DNA of 64,000 nucleotides from Peteryoungia aggregata LMG 23059 (GCF_030814435.1 NZ_JAUSUW010000005.1:124001-188000); one strand, 5' to 3'. Shown: positions 1-9,275, counted from the first letter of the stretch. The notes: generated by a model from the letters alone, not told the origin. Numbers and translations are program-made.

Positions 1-2
1 GC

Positions 3-632
3 GAGCCGGCAGGCGCTCCGAGCCTGAAGAAGAGCCTGGAAGCCGGCAAGGTCGTGACGCTGCCGAAGGTCGACAACTTCGTCGACGGTGCGGCCGTTGC
101 CCGCATCGGCGACCACAATTTCGAGGCGTTGAAGTCGTTTCGCCCGGACCAGGTGCTGATTGTTCCCGAGAACGCGATCTGCGTGACCATGACCGACATG
201 CTGAATGTCGAGGGCGTGGTGCTGGAACCGGCAGGCGCGCTGGCGCTTGCAGCCCTCGATCTTCTGCCGCGCGTGGCCTTGAGCGGCCGCACCATCGTCG
301 CGGTCGTCTCCGGTGGCAATTTCGATTTCGAGCGGCTGCCCGACGTCAAGGAACGCGCCATGCGCCATGCGGGCCTGAAGAAATACTTCATCCTGCGCCT
401 GCCGCAGCGACCGGGAGCCCTGCGCGACTTCCTCAACCTGCTTGGCCCCGAGGACGACATCGCGCGCTTCGAATATCTGAAGAAGTCGGCCCGCAATTTC
501 GGCTCCATCCTGATCGGCATCGAGACCGGAAAGCGTGAAAACTTTGCCGAGCTGTTCGACCGTTTCGATCAGGCGGGACTTGGTTTCGAGGACATCACCG
601 AAAACGAGATCCTCGCTAATCTGGTCATCTAA
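3..632 (+). CDS. ilvA: threonine ammonia-lyase, C-terminal part (5' end cut by window edge)
   Basis: The frame is open from base 3 and reads EPAGAPSLKKSLEAGKVV, typical of the PLP catalytic domain of biosynthetic threonine dehydratase, which converts threonine to 2-oxobutanoate for isoleucine synthesis. The GGNFD segment near the middle belongs to the PLP-domain end. The last ~90 residues (YFILRLPQRPGALRDFL onward) form a single ACT-like regulatory domain, as in the short ~415-residue alphaproteobacterial IlvA rather than the two-ACT E. coli form. About half the protein is visible. The stop codon overlaps the 3' end of the convergent hydrolase gene by 8 bases. Confidence 0.93.
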   Translation, partial: EPAGAPSLKKSLEAGKVVTLPKVDNFVDGAAVARIGDHNFEALKSFRPDQVLIVPENAICVTMTDMLNVEGVVLEPAGALALAALDLLPRVALSGRTIVAVVSGGNFDFERLPDVKERAMRHAGLKKYFILRLPQRPGALRDFLNLLGPEDDIARFEYLKKSARNFGSILIGIETGKRENFAELFDRFDQAGLGFEDITENEILANLVI

Positions 633-1614
633 TCCCGAGGCCGTCGAGCCAGTCGCGGATCTGTCCTGCGATCGGTTCCGTGGTTTGCGGCGAATAGGTG
701 TCACCGGCGATGACGTGATTGTTGGCATCGCCCGTGGGGCCGGGATCGAGCAATTGATGCGGCCCGCCCCAGCGTGCGGCGACGGCCGCCGTGAGCTCAG
801 GCCGCACAACCTTGTCATTGGCCGACTGGATGAACAGGGCCGGGATCCGGATTTTCTCGACGGGTGTGTGGGTCGCAAGCCGGACGGACTGGGCCATCGG
901 GATCAGCGCCTCGACCGGATAGCTGGTCGTCCAGTTGTGGGCATTGAGCTGGCTGATCGGCGTAAAGCCGGTGCGTTCTCCGATGATCAGGCGGGCAATC
1001 TGCGGCGCGAAGGGGCCGGTCAGCAGGAAGCTGCCGGAAGCCTGCACACCGTAGTTTGGCGAAAGGAAGACTGCGGCGGCGACCTTCTCGGCCAGCGCCG
1101 GGCGGGCGAGCGCCCATGTGACGAGCGAGGCACCGGTGGAGGTGGAGATCACCACCACCCGATCGCCGATCAGCCTCCCCACCGTCAGCGCTTCGGCAAC
1201 ATCGCCGGCCCAGTCCTCGATGGTCGCAAGCCCCATCGCTTGTGGGTCCTCCAGCCCGTGGCCCGTCAGACGCGTGAAAAAGAGATTGGCGCCCAGTGCC
1301 TTGGCCACGAGGTCCGGCAAGGGGCGCACTTCGGCCGCAGACGCGGAAAAGCCATGCACATAAATGACGGAAAACGGCGTCTTTTGCCGCAGGCCGGGGT
1401 CCGCCCAGACGATCTGCCGCGAGAGGCCCTTTCGAATGGCCCCGACCTTCTGCTCCTCTTCGGCTATGAGGATCTCTACTGCCTCCGGCGACGTGTCGGC
1501 GGCGATCTTAGCCTCCCGGTCCAGCGCAAGCTCCGGCGGCATACGGTAAAGCGCGACGAGCGCCACGATCGCGACCGCGACGACTGCAAGCGACAAGCCC
1601 ATGATGGTCCGCAT
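625..1614 (-). CDS. membrane-anchored or exported alpha/beta hydrolase
   Basis: The fold is an alpha/beta hydrolase. Features are an oxyanion motif VHGFS, a nucleophile elbow STSTG (Ser about residue 159), a candidate acid in SANDKVV, and a candidate catalytic His in NNHVIAG near the C-terminus. The elbow has Ser instead of Gly in the first position of GxSxG. A hydrophobic N-terminal segment (about residues 4-23) suggests a signal anchor. I start at the Met of MRTIMG, because the upstream 15 residues are low-complexity and an anchor beginning at MRT is more natural. The substrate cannot be told; it may be a carboxylesterase or lysophospholipase. The gene is transcribed alone, convergent with ilvA and divergent from the HlyU-family gene. 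Confidence 0.8.
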   Translation of the reverse strand: MRTIMGLSLAVVAVAIVALVALYRMPPELALDREAKIAADTSPEAVEILIAEEEQKVGAIRKGLSRQIVWADPGLRQKTPFSVIYVHGFSASAAEVRPLPDLVAKALGANLFFTRLTGHGLEDPQAMGLATIEDWAGDVAEALTVGRLIGDRVVVISTSTGASLVTWALARPALAEKVAAAVFLSPNYGVQASGSFLLTGPFAPQIARLIIGERTGFTPISQLNAHNWTTSYPVEALIPMAQSVRLATHTPVEKIRIPALFIQSANDKVVRPELTAAVAARWGGPHQLLDPGPTGDANNHVIAGDTYSPQTTEPIAGQIRDWLDGLGIR

Positions 1615-1727
1615 CCCTTTCCCCCCGGTCGTCCCTCCCGACCGGGGCGAGCTTAGCATGCCGTTCGGCGACGGAAAGCCGCCTTCGCCACACTTCCTCC
1701 TGGCGCGCGGCTGTGCTAGGGGAGGCT

Positions 1728-2048
1728 ATGTCGATCCTGTCCAGCATTCTTTCGATTTTCACCGGTGGCTCCTCGTCCGAGAGCGCTGCCAAGCCCATGG
1801 CCGAACCGCAGACCTACAAGGACTGTGTGATCCATGCCGAGCCGATTCGCGAAGGCAGCCAGTTCCGCCTGGCTGGCCGTATCGTGCAGACGGTGGATGG
1901 TCGGGTCCTGGAGCGGACCTTCATCCGTGCCGACGTGTTCACGTCCCAGGACGATGCGCTCGACTGCACGTTCCGCAAGGCGCAACAGATCATCGACCAG
2001 AATGGTCCGGCACTCTTTGCCGATGGTGAGGACCGCCGCATCGTCTGA
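1728..2048 (+). CDS. HlyU-family protein
   Basis: A 106-residue protein with a short hydrophobic N-terminus (MSILSSILSIF), a Ser-rich linker, then a compact domain with TYKDCVIHAEPIREGSQFR, GRI, FIRADVFTS and KAQQIIDQNG. This is the pattern of the HlyU family, named after a Vibrio haemolysin regulator; most alphaproteobacterial members have no assigned role. The start is set by the strong ribosome binding site AGGGGAGG just before ATG. The small gene stands alone between the divergent hydrolase and the Amt fusion gene. Confidence 0.75.
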   Translation: MSILSSILSIFTGGSSSESAAKPMAEPQTYKDCVIHAEPIREGSQFRLAGRIVQTVDGRVLERTFIRADVFTSQDDALDCTFRKAQQIIDQNGPALFADGEDRRIV

Positions 2049-2150
2049 CCGGTGGGCGACTTCTCGCGAATTCATGGGGCCTTGCGGTCACTGAATGTTA
2101 ATGATGCGCCGCAACACTGAAGCCTGGTATATTGCCTGGGTTTTCATCAC

Positions 2151-5100
2151 GTGTCCTTCGCGTTTCGCTTCTGCCTCCCCCATCGTCTTGGATCGCTGAC
2201 CTCGGGCCTGTTCATAGGCACGGCGACGACGTCCTTTGCCGCCGGCGAGGCGGTTTCGGCATCGGAAGCCAAGGCTTCTGCAGATCTGGCCTGGATGATG
2301 GCCGCCGCCGGCATGGTGATGATGATGCAGGTGGGGTTCCTGCTTCTGGAAGCCGGCATGGTCCGCTCCAAGAACTCGATCAATGTCGCCCAGAAAAACT
2401 TGCTCGACTTCGTCTTCGGGGTCGTCGGTTTTGCGGCCGTCGGTTTCATGCTGGCTTTCGGTTCTTCGGGTTGGCTGCCGATAGGTCTGGATGCGGATCT
2501 CTTCTTCCTTCGCGATCTCGACACCTGGCTGGCCGGATTTTTCGTTTTCCAGGTGATGTTCTGCGGCACGGCAGCCACGATCGTGTCCGGTGCCGTGGCA
2601 GAACGCATGAAGCTTTCCGCCTATGTCTTCGGCTCGATCGTGTTGTCGACGCTGATTTATCCGATCTTCGCGCACTGGGTCTGGGGCGGCGCAATCGGAC
2701 CGAACTCCGGGGCGTTTCTTGGCAATCTCGGTTTTGTGGACTTTGCAGGCTCGACCGTCGTCCATGCGACCGGCGGATGGGTGGCACTGGCGGCCTGCCT
2801 GGTGATTGGCCCGCGGCTCGGGCGCTTTGATGCGGCCGGCAGGCCGATCCGCATGGCGGGACATAATCCCGTTCTGGCCACGACAGGCGGTCTCATTCTG
2901 TTTTTCGGCTGGATCGGATTCAACGGCGGCTCGACGCTGACGGCCTCCGCCGATGTCGCGCCGATCATTCTCAACACCGTTCTTGCTGGCGGCATGGGCA
3001 CCTGCGTCGGCTACGCGCTTGGCATCAAGCAGGATGGCATCGTTCTCCCGGAAAAGGCGCTGTCCGGTATGCTCGGCGGCCTTGTGGCGGTCACCGCCGG
3101 CTGCCATCTCCTGGAAACGGGTGGAGCCTTGCTGACCGGTGCGCTGGGGGCTGGCGTCGCCGTCATTGGCACACAGTATCTCGAAGAGAAGCTGAAGGTG
3201 GACGATGCCGTGGGCGCGATTGGCGTTCACGCCTTCGCCGGCGTGGCCGGCACGATAGCGCTGGCATTGCTCGCGCCCGTCGACCGTTTGCCGGCGGGGG
3301 GGCGTTTCGACCAGCTCTATATCCAGGTCTTCGGCTCTGCGCTGAATTTCTATTGGGCTTTCGGGCTCGGTTTCGCCTTCTTCTGGTGCCTCGACCGGCT
3401 GGCTCCCATCAGGGTCTCCGCCGATGTGGAAGACCTCGGCCTGAATGTCGCCGAGCACGGCACCCGCCTCGGTGTCGGCCATGTCGAACATGCCCTGTCC
3501 AAGCTCGTCTCCGGCAATGCCGATCTCGGTGACCGCCTCCCGGTCGATCCGGGCGACGAGGCGGAAAAGCTGACACGCTTGTTCAACAGCCTGATGGACA
3601 ACATCCAGCAGGAGGAACGCGGTCGCCACGAGTTGGAAGCGCAAGTCCGCGACCAGGAAGAATCAGAGCGGGTGGCTGCACTGGCCAACGCCACCTTCGA
3701 GGCCATCGTGATGCACGAGGGTGGCGTGATCATCGACGGCAACGAGCAGTTCGAGGTGCTGACGGGGCGGGGGCTGTCCGAACTGATTGGCACCTCGATT
3801 CTCGATCTCGTGGACGGCACCGGCCGTCGCATGCTGATCGATGAACCGAATCCCGCACCTGACGTCTCGCGTGAATTCCAGGTGGTCCGGGAAGACGGGA
3901 CCCTGGTTCCGATCGAGGCACGCGGCCGCAACATCGAGTATCGTGGACGCCACATTCGCATCAGCTGCCTCGTGGATCTCAGCGAGCGCAAGGCAGCCGA
4001 GGGACGCATGCGCCATCTGGCCCAGCATGATCCTCTGACCGGCCTTGCCAATCGCGCCCTCTTCACCGAGACCCTGGCCGCCCATGTCGGTCGTGCGAAC
4101 CGCGACTGGGGTTGTGGAGTGCTGCTGGTTGACCTCGACCACTTCAAGGATGTCAACGATCTCTATGGTCATCCGGCTGGCGACGAGGTCATCCGCGAGA
4201 CGGCGCGGCGTCTGACGGCTGTGCTCGGCCCATCCGACATGGCGGCGCGTCTCGGCGGTGATGAATTCGCGGTCATTCTCGGAAACTGTCATTTTGAAGC
4301 ACAGATCGAGGACTTGAGTCGTCGCCTGATCGAGGCCTTCCGCCAGCCCTTCGACACGGGTCAGGGCGAGCGCATAAAATGTGGCATCAGCATCGGCGGG
4401 GCGCTTTGCCCCGAGCACGCCCAGGATTTCGATGAGCTGATCGGCCGCGCGGATGTGGCGCTCTATCACGCGAAGAAATCGGGCCGGAGCACCTTCCGGG
4501 CCTATCGTCGCGGCATGGACGAACTGATCGAGAAGCGACGGGCGCTGGAAGCCGACATCGAGCGGGGCCTGGAGCGGGACGAATTCGAGCTCTACCTGCA
4601 GCCCCGCGTGGCCGCGCGGGACGGCGCGATCGTCGGCTACGAAGCGCTGCTGCGCTGGTCCCATCCCGAACGGGGTATGGTGCAGCCGGGCGACTTCATT
4701 CCGGTAGCGGAGGTGTCCGGCAAGATCATAGATCTCGGCGAGTGGGTGCTGCGCGAAGCCTGCCGGCTGGCGGCGGACTTCCCCGATCATCTCCATCTGA
4801 GCATCAACGTCTCGCCGGTCCAGTTCCGCCACCCCGACTTCTTGAAGAACGTCGAGGATATTCTTTCCGCCTCCGGTGTCCTGCCGCGCAAGTTGGAGCT
4901 CGAGATCACCGAGAGCGTGCTGATCGACGACGACCAGCGGGCGCTGGTCCTTCTCGGTCATCTCAAGTCTCTGGGCCTGAGGATCGCGCTCGACGACTTT
5001 GGAACGGGTTACTCCTCGCTCAGCTATCTCCGGCGCTACCCTTTTGATGTCATCAAGATCGACCGCAGTTTCGTCTCCGCACTTGGCGAGGAGGAGACCG

Positions 5101-5393
5101 CGAATGCCATCATCCGCACCATCATCGACCTTGGCAGCGGGCTCGGCATGCGGGTCGTCGCAGAGGGTGTTGAGACGGTGGAGCAGGCTCGCTATCTGAC
5201 AGAGGCCGGCTGCGACGAACTGCAGGGCTATCTTCTGGGCCGGCCGCAGCCTGTCGATGCGGCAATCACGGCAATCAATGCCAGCCTGGTCAGCGAACTG
5301 AGGTCAATCGCCGGGCGTTCGTTCCGCCAGGGGGGGCAACTGGCCCTTGTCGGCACGCCCATCGCGGACGTGCCGATCGCGCAAGGCGCCTGA
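2151..5393 (+). CDS. ammonium transporter (Amt) fused to PAS, GGDEF and EAL domains
   Basis: A 1080-residue protein. A signal peptide (cut near TTSFAA) precedes an Amt/Rh channel domain at about 45-425, which contains the Amt signature DFAGSTVVH and the second pore His in DDAVGAIGVHAF, so both twin-His residues appear present. A linker with probable coiled coil (about 470-505) leads to a PAS domain (about 510-615), then GGDEF (intact GGDEF at about 702-706) and EAL (EALL at about 830, with NVSP, ITES, DDFGTGYSSL, EGVE and LQGY). Both c-di-GMP domains therefore keep their catalytic residues. Inference: an ammonium-responsive c-di-GMP switch in the inner membrane. The start is GTG; no strong ribosome binding site is visible, so the start is the least certain part. 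No glnK lies beside it. Confidence 0.9.
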   Translation: MSFAFRFCLPHRLGSLTSGLFIGTATTSFAAGEAVSASEAKASADLAWMMAAAGMVMMMQVGFLLLEAGMVRSKNSINVAQKNLLDFVFGVVGFAAVGFMLAFGSSGWLPIGLDADLFFLRDLDTWLAGFFVFQVMFCGTAATIVSGAVAERMKLSAYVFGSIVLSTLIYPIFAHWVWGGAIGPNSGAFLGNLGFVDFAGSTVVHATGGWVALAACLVIGPRLGRFDAAGRPIRMAGHNPVLATTGGLILFFGWIGFNGGSTLTASADVAPIILNTVLAGGMGTCVGYALGIKQDGIVLPEKALSGMLGGLVAVTAGCHLLETGGALLTGALGAGVAVIGTQYLEEKLKVDDAVGAIGVHAFAGVAGTIALALLAPVDRLPAGGRFDQLYIQVFGSALNFYWAFGLGFAFFWCLDRLAPIRVSADVEDLGLNVAEHGTRLGVGHVEHALSKLVSGNADLGDRLPVDPGDEAEKLTRLFNSLMDNIQQEERGRHELEAQVRDQEESERVAALANATFEAIVMHEGGVIIDGNEQFEVLTGRGLSELIGTSILDLVDGTGRRMLIDEPNPAPDVSREFQVVREDGTLVPIEARGRNIEYRGRHIRISCLVDLSERKAAEGRMRHLAQHDPLTGLANRALFTETLAAHVGRANRDWGCGVLLVDLDHFKDVNDLYGHPAGDEVIRETARRLTAVLGPSDMAARLGGDEFAVILGNCHFEAQIEDLSRRLIEAFRQPFDTGQGERIKCGISIGGALCPEHAQDFDELIGRADVALYHAKKSGRSTFRAYRRGMDELIEKRRALEADIERGLERDEFELYLQPRVAARDGAIVGYEALLRWSHPERGMVQPGDFIPVAEVSGKIIDLGEWVLREACRLAADFPDHLHLSINVSPVQFRHPDFLKNVEDILSASGVLPRKLELEITESVLIDDDQRALVLLGHLKSLGLRIALDDFGTGYSSLSYLRRYPFDVIKIDRSFVSALGEEETANAIIRTIIDLGSGLGMRVVAEGVETVEQARYLTEAGCDELQGYLLGRPQPVDAAITAINASLVSELRSIAGRSFRQGGQLALVGTPIADVPIAQGA

Positions 5394-5409
5394 CAAGAGG
5401 TCAGGTGCC
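5385..5409 (+). other. 10-bp hairpin spanning the stop codon of the Amt fusion gene
   Basis: GGCGCCTGAC and GTCAGGTGCC pair (one G-T) around the loop AAGAG. The TGA stop of the Amt fusion lies in the left arm. No T tract follows, so this is not a standard intrinsic terminator, but it sits between convergent genes and may protect or end transcripts. Confidence 0.45.
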
Positions 5410-5461
5410 GATGCAGCCGCAGCGCGCGACAATACCGCGCGCACTCCGGCTGCCGTCATGG

Positions 5462-6076
5462 TCATGCAGCGCGTGCCAGTTCCTCGACCTTCGCCTTGGC
5501 CGATGCAATCGCCTTCTCGGCCGCTTCGGGACCGAAGGCCACGCCCTCGACATAGACCGTCTCGACCAGTTCGATGCCGAGGAAGCCGAGAACCGTCTTG
5601 AGATACGGAGCGGCATGGTTCAGCGGGGCTGCCGGCCCCGACGAGTAGACACCGCCGGCGGCGAGCACGAGATAGGCCTTCTTGCCTGTCGCCAGCCCAA
5701 CCGGGCCGTTTTCCGTGTACTTGAACGTCAGACCCGCACGCGCGACGTGGTCGATCCAGCTCTTCAGCGAGGAGTAGATGTTGAAGTTGATGAGGCCGGT
5801 GCCGATGACGATCGTATCGGCGGCCATAAGTTCGGCGACCAGCGCGTCGGACACGGCGGCTGCCTGGCTCTCGTCGGCTGTACGGTCCTCCGCCGGCTTG
5901 CGGATGGCGGCCGTGAAGGTGCCGTCGACATGCGACAGAAGGCTCTGCGAGAGATCGCGATGCACGATGGTGGCGCCGGTCTGGGCCTTGAATTTTTCGG
6001 CGAGTTCCAGTGCCAGGGCGTTCGAGAGGGATTCCGAGCCGCGCGGGCTCGAGGTGACGAGGAGAATGGAGGACAT
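5462..6076 (-). CDS. azoR: FMN-dependent NADH-azoreductase (AzoR/AcpD family)
   Basis: The 204-residue length matches the family (about 200). The N-terminal flavodoxin-like strand and phosphate loop read ILLVTSSPRGSESLSN, where FMN phosphate binds, and the central ADTIVIGTGLINFNIYSSLKSWIDHV motif region is the classic AzoR flavin and dimer-interface block. AGGVYSSGPAAP supplies the second FMN contact loop. The enzyme reduces azo compounds and quinones with NAD(P)H in the cytoplasm, probably for quinone detoxification. It is divergent from a LysR-type regulator 123 bases away, the usual arrangement for regulator and target, so control by that LysR protein is likely. Confidence 0.92.
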   Translation of the reverse strand: MSSILLVTSSPRGSESLSNALALELAEKFKAQTGATIVHRDLSQSLLSHVDGTFTAAIRKPAEDRTADESQAAAVSDALVAELMAADTIVIGTGLINFNIYSSLKSWIDHVARAGLTFKYTENGPVGLATGKKAYLVLAAGGVYSSGPAAPLNHAAPYLKTVLGFLGIELVETVYVEGVAFGPEAAEKAIASAKAKVEELARAA

Positions 6077-6149
6077 GACAGATTCCTTGACTGACGGTCA
6101 TGCGGATCCGTGAGGCGACCCGCAACCCGCGATGTAGGAAGAACTTGTC

Positions 6150-6192
6150 ATCGATGAAACCGTGATAATATAGATCAATTGTATCGATGAAA
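6150..6192. promoter_or_regulatory. direct repeat ATCGATGAAA in the azoR-lysR intergenic region
   Basis: Two identical ATCGATGAAA copies lie 33 bases apart (start to start, about three helical turns) between the divergent azoR and LysR genes. The region between is AT-rich. Repeats at this spacing fit a LysR-type operator, but no footprint or consensus supports it beyond the pattern. Confidence 0.4.
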
Positions 6193-6199
6193 TGGATGG

Positions 6200-7141
6200 A
6201 TGATGGACGCCAATCCCACCCTTGATCAGCTGCAGGTCTTTCTCGCTGTGGCCGATGTTGGCAGCTTTTCTGCTGCCGCCCGGCAGTTGAACCGGGCCCA
6301 GTCGGTCGTCAGCTACACGATCGGCAATCTGGAGGCACAGCTCGGCATCAGCCTCTTCGAGCGCAATGGCGCCCGCCAGCCCCGGTTGACCGAGGAGGGC
6401 AGGGCCATGCTGACCGATGCCAGGCGGATTGTCGCCGACCTGCAGGTGATGCGGGCGAAGGCTGCGGGCATGCACCAGGGGCTGGAAGCGGAGCTGTCAC
6501 TGGCGATCAGCGTGATGGTGCCGACCGATGCCATGCTGGCGGTACTGCGCGGCTTCCAGCAGCGCTTTCCGTTGGTTTCCCTGCGTCTCGAGGTGGGCGA
6601 GCTCGGTCGCCTGTTGGAGCTTGTAACCACAGGCCGGGCATCGATCGGCATTGGCGGCGCACTGGACCGCCACGACGACGCCCTGACGGTTGAGCGCATC
6701 GGTCACAATTTTCTGGTGCCGGCTGCAGCCTCAGGCCATGCACTGGCCAGCCTGCCCGGACCGCTTGCCGTGCAGGACGTCCTGGAGGAGACCCAGATCG
6801 TGGTCAGCGATGCCTCCGACCTGACATCCGGACGCGACTTCAATGTCCTGTCCTACAAGACATGGCGGGTGAGTGACATGGCCACCAAGCATCAGCTGAT
6901 CCTCGGTGGCCTGGGTTGGGGTGGGCTGCCGGCTTCCGTGATCCGTGCCGACCTTGCCGCCGGTCGCCTCGTCGCTCTCGATCTGCCGGCCTACGAACAG
7001 GGGTCCTATACCCTTTACGCGATCCGCCGCACGTCGAGCCCGCCGGGACCGGCGGGGTCCTGGCTCATCCGTACCTTCGAGGATGTCCTGTCAAACTGCC
7101 CGGGCGACGCGGGAGCCGCGCCTGTTGCGAAATCAGTTTAA
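6200..7141 (+). CDS. LysR-type transcriptional regulator
   Basis: A 313-residue LysR-family regulator. The N-terminal winged helix-turn-helix is clear: LDQLQVFLAVADVGSFSAAA, then QSVVSYTIGNLEAQLGISLFER. The C-terminal two thirds form the periplasmic-binding-protein-like effector domain. Two adjacent ATG codons are possible; the first is used here. Divergent orientation with azoR suggests that it controls azoR, probably in response to a quinone or electrophile, by analogy with other LysR-azoR pairs. The effector is not readable from sequence. Confidence 0.9.
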   Translation: MMDANPTLDQLQVFLAVADVGSFSAAARQLNRAQSVVSYTIGNLEAQLGISLFERNGARQPRLTEEGRAMLTDARRIVADLQVMRAKAAGMHQGLEAELSLAISVMVPTDAMLAVLRGFQQRFPLVSLRLEVGELGRLLELVTTGRASIGIGGALDRHDDALTVERIGHNFLVPAAASGHALASLPGPLAVQDVLEETQIVVSDASDLTSGRDFNVLSYKTWRVSDMATKHQLILGGLGWGGLPASVIRADLAAGRLVALDLPAYEQGSYTLYAIRRTSSPPGPAGSWLIRTFEDVLSNCPGDAGAAPVAKSV

Positions 7142-7178
7142 GGAATCGATTCAAAGGCTTGAATCGACTCCAGAGTTT
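7142..7178. terminator. hairpin between convergent lysR and cpdB
   Basis: TCGATTCAA and TTGAATCGA form a perfect 9-bp stem around AGGC, extended by GGA/TCC after one mismatch, and followed by a short T run on the plus strand. It starts one base after the LysR stop and ends ahead of the cpdB stop, so it may serve both strands. Confidence 0.55.
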
Positions 7179-7207
7179 TCATTCATGCCCCTGGGGAAGG
7201 CATCGCT

Positions 7208-9196
7208 TCAAAGCGCCAGTCGGAACGTCGCAAAGCCGTCTGCTCCGTCGCCTGCATCCTCGATCGTGGCGCCCGTGAAACCGGCGAGGTGCTCGCGCGC
7301 CTTCGGCCCTGTCGCGAAGGTAACGGTCGTGTCGCCGATCGGGGCGAAGGACCAGTTGCCGTCGGCAGTGGGATTGATCGTGCCCTGGTCGACGATGTAG
7401 CGAACGATGATGTCGCGGTTCGTATCCGGCCCGACGAAGATGACCTTGTCGGAGGCGATCTCCGGGAACTTGCCGCCGCCGCCGGCCCGGTAGTTGTTGG
7501 TCGCCACGACGAAGGTCTGCGCCGGATCGATCGGCTTGCCATCGTACTGGAGGTTGACGATGCGGCTTGATTCCGGATGAACGACGACGCCGTCCTTGTC
7601 GTAGCGGGCAGGTTTGGTGAGGTCGATCTGGTAGGTGACGCCATCGATGACGTCGTAATTGTAGGACGGGAAATCCGGATTGATGAGGGCCACATCCTTC
7701 GCGCCCTTCTCGATCTGGTTGAAGATGCCGGCCGACATTTCGAGCCAGTTCTTCACCTGCTCGCCGGTGATCGCCACCGCCTGGATCGTATTCGGATAGA
7801 GATAGAGGTCGGCGACGTTCCTGATCGCGATGTCGCCGGCCGGCACATCGGTGAAATAGTCGGCGCCGCCGCGGCCACCCGCCTTGAACGGGGCCGCAGC
7901 CGACAGCACTGGCAGATCCTTGTGCGGACCGTCCTTCAGCATTTGCCTGATGTACCAGGACTGCGCAATCGAGACGATCTGGATCGAGGGATCGTCGGCG
8001 ACGAGTGCGAAATAGGAATAGAGCGGCGCCGAGGTCTTGCCGACGGGCGTGCGCACGTAATCGAGCGTCGCCTGGTGTTCGGCGGCAACCGAGGCGACGA
8101 CTTCAGGTTTGTCCTTCACGTCGGCAACGATCTTGCGGTTGTCGTCACGATGATAGATCGGCCGCGCCTCGCAGGTGAAATCGACGATCTTCCAGCTCGC
8201 GCCGTCCTTTTCCAGCAGAAGGTCGATGAGGCCCATATGCGAACCCCAGAAGCCGGCCATGACGGCCGGCTTGCCGAGAAGGGTGCCCTTGACGGCATCA
8301 GCCCCCGGCACGTTTTCGAAGTCCTTCGGGCCGGGAAAGACGAGATGCTGGTGGCCGGTGAAGATCGCGTCGATCCCCTCGACACCGGCGAGATAGAGCG
8401 AGGCGTTTTCCATGCCTTCCGTCTCGCCGTGCCCGTCGATGCCGGAATGGGAAAGGGCAATCACGATATCGGCGCCTTCCTCCTTCATCTGCGGCACCCA
8501 GGCGCGTGCCGCCTGCAGGATGTCGCGAGCCTGTGCCTTGCCTTCGAGGTTCTTCGCATCCCAGAGCATGATCTGCGGCGGCACGAAGCCAATGAAGCCT
8601 ATCCTGATCGGGCTCGTTGCCCCCGAGCCGTCGCGGATCTGTTTTTCGATGATGTGATAGGGCTTGAAGTAGAGCGTATCCTGTTTCGGATCGGCGGCGA
8701 GCTGGCCCTTGGTCAGGTTGGCGCAGACGAAGGGAAACTGCGCACCGGCCAGCGTGTTGAACATGAACTCGAGGCCGTAATTGAACTCGTGATTGCCGAG
8801 CGTGCCGCAATCATAGCCGAGCACGTTCATCGCCTTGATCACCGGATGCACGTCGCCCGGCTTCATGCCCTTCTGATAGGCCATGTAATCGCCCATCGGA
8901 TTGCCCTGCAGGAAGTCGCCATTGTCGATCAGCATGGAATTTCCGGCTTCCGCACGGATACTGTCGATCAGGCTTGCGGTGCGCGCCAGTCCCATCGTGT
9001 CGTTCGGCTTGTCGGCATAATAGTCGTACGGCATCACGTTGACGTGGATGTCGGTGGTTTCCATCAGGCGCAGATGCGCCTGACTGGCGGAGGCGCGGGC
9101 GGCGAAGGGATGCAGGGTCACGAGTGCGGCCGATGCGGCGATGCCGCCCAGGAAGGACCGGCGGGACAGCGGGTGAAGATCGAGCAGGGATGGCAT
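7208..9196 (-). CDS. cpdB: 2',3'-cyclic-nucleotide 2'-phosphodiesterase/3'-nucleotidase, Tat-exported
   Basis: A 662-residue periplasmic nucleotidase. The N-terminus has a twin-arginine motif SRRSFLGG (Arg12-Arg13), a hydrophobic stretch and a probable cut after ARA, so export by the Tat system encoded later in this window is expected. The calcineurin-like metallophosphatase domain shows D49xH51 (TTDIHVN), GDFLQGNP, and GNHE at 134-137. The C-terminal 5'-nucleotidase substrate domain carries [12 protein letters not shown] near the end. It hydrolyses 2',3'-cyclic nucleotides and 3'-nucleotides to supply phosphate and nucleosides. It is downstream of the two PilZ genes on the same strand but has its own 110-base leader with a Pho-box-like site. 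Confidence 0.93.
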   Translation of the reverse strand: MPSLLDLHPLSRRSFLGGIAASAALVTLHPFAARASASQAHLRLMETTDIHVNVMPYDYYADKPNDTMGLARTASLIDSIRAEAGNSMLIDNGDFLQGNPMGDYMAYQKGMKPGDVHPVIKAMNVLGYDCGTLGNHEFNYGLEFMFNTLAGAQFPFVCANLTKGQLAADPKQDTLYFKPYHIIEKQIRDGSGATSPIRIGFIGFVPPQIMLWDAKNLEGKAQARDILQAARAWVPQMKEEGADIVIALSHSGIDGHGETEGMENASLYLAGVEGIDAIFTGHQHLVFPGPKDFENVPGADAVKGTLLGKPAVMAGFWGSHMGLIDLLLEKDGASWKIVDFTCEARPIYHRDDNRKIVADVKDKPEVVASVAAEHQATLDYVRTPVGKTSAPLYSYFALVADDPSIQIVSIAQSWYIRQMLKDGPHKDLPVLSAAAPFKAGGRGGADYFTDVPAGDIAIRNVADLYLYPNTIQAVAITGEQVKNWLEMSAGIFNQIEKGAKDVALINPDFPSYNYDVIDGVTYQIDLTKPARYDKDGVVVHPESSRIVNLQYDGKPIDPAQTFVVATNNYRAGGGGKFPEIASDKVIFVGPDTNRDIIVRYIVDQGTINPTADGNWSFAPIGDTTVTFATGPKAREHLAGFTGATIEDAGDGADGFATFRLAL

Positions 9197-9256
9197 GGAG
9201 GCCTCACGAAAAACAGGTGCTGAAAGCGACAGAGGTTAAGTCGCTTTCGAGATGGT

Positions 9257-9275
9257 TGCACCTGTAAAATGACAG
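9257..9275 (-). promoter_or_regulatory. possible PHO box / inverted repeat upstream of cpdB
   Basis: Read on the minus strand, a perfect CTGTCAT half-site is followed after four bases by a poor second half (CAGGTGC). The same bases make an inverted repeat CCTGT-N6-ACAGG. PhoB control would suit a phosphate-scavenging nucleotidase, but the second half-site is weak. Confidence 0.3.

Noticed and set aside
2088-3644. 518-codon open frame antisense to the Amt fusion gene
   Set aside because: It mirrors the coding frame of a high-GC gene and has no protein-like domains; the plus-strand product is unambiguous.
7577-9223. 548-codon frame antisense to cpdB
   Set aside because: Shadow frame of a clear, conserved nucleotidase gene.
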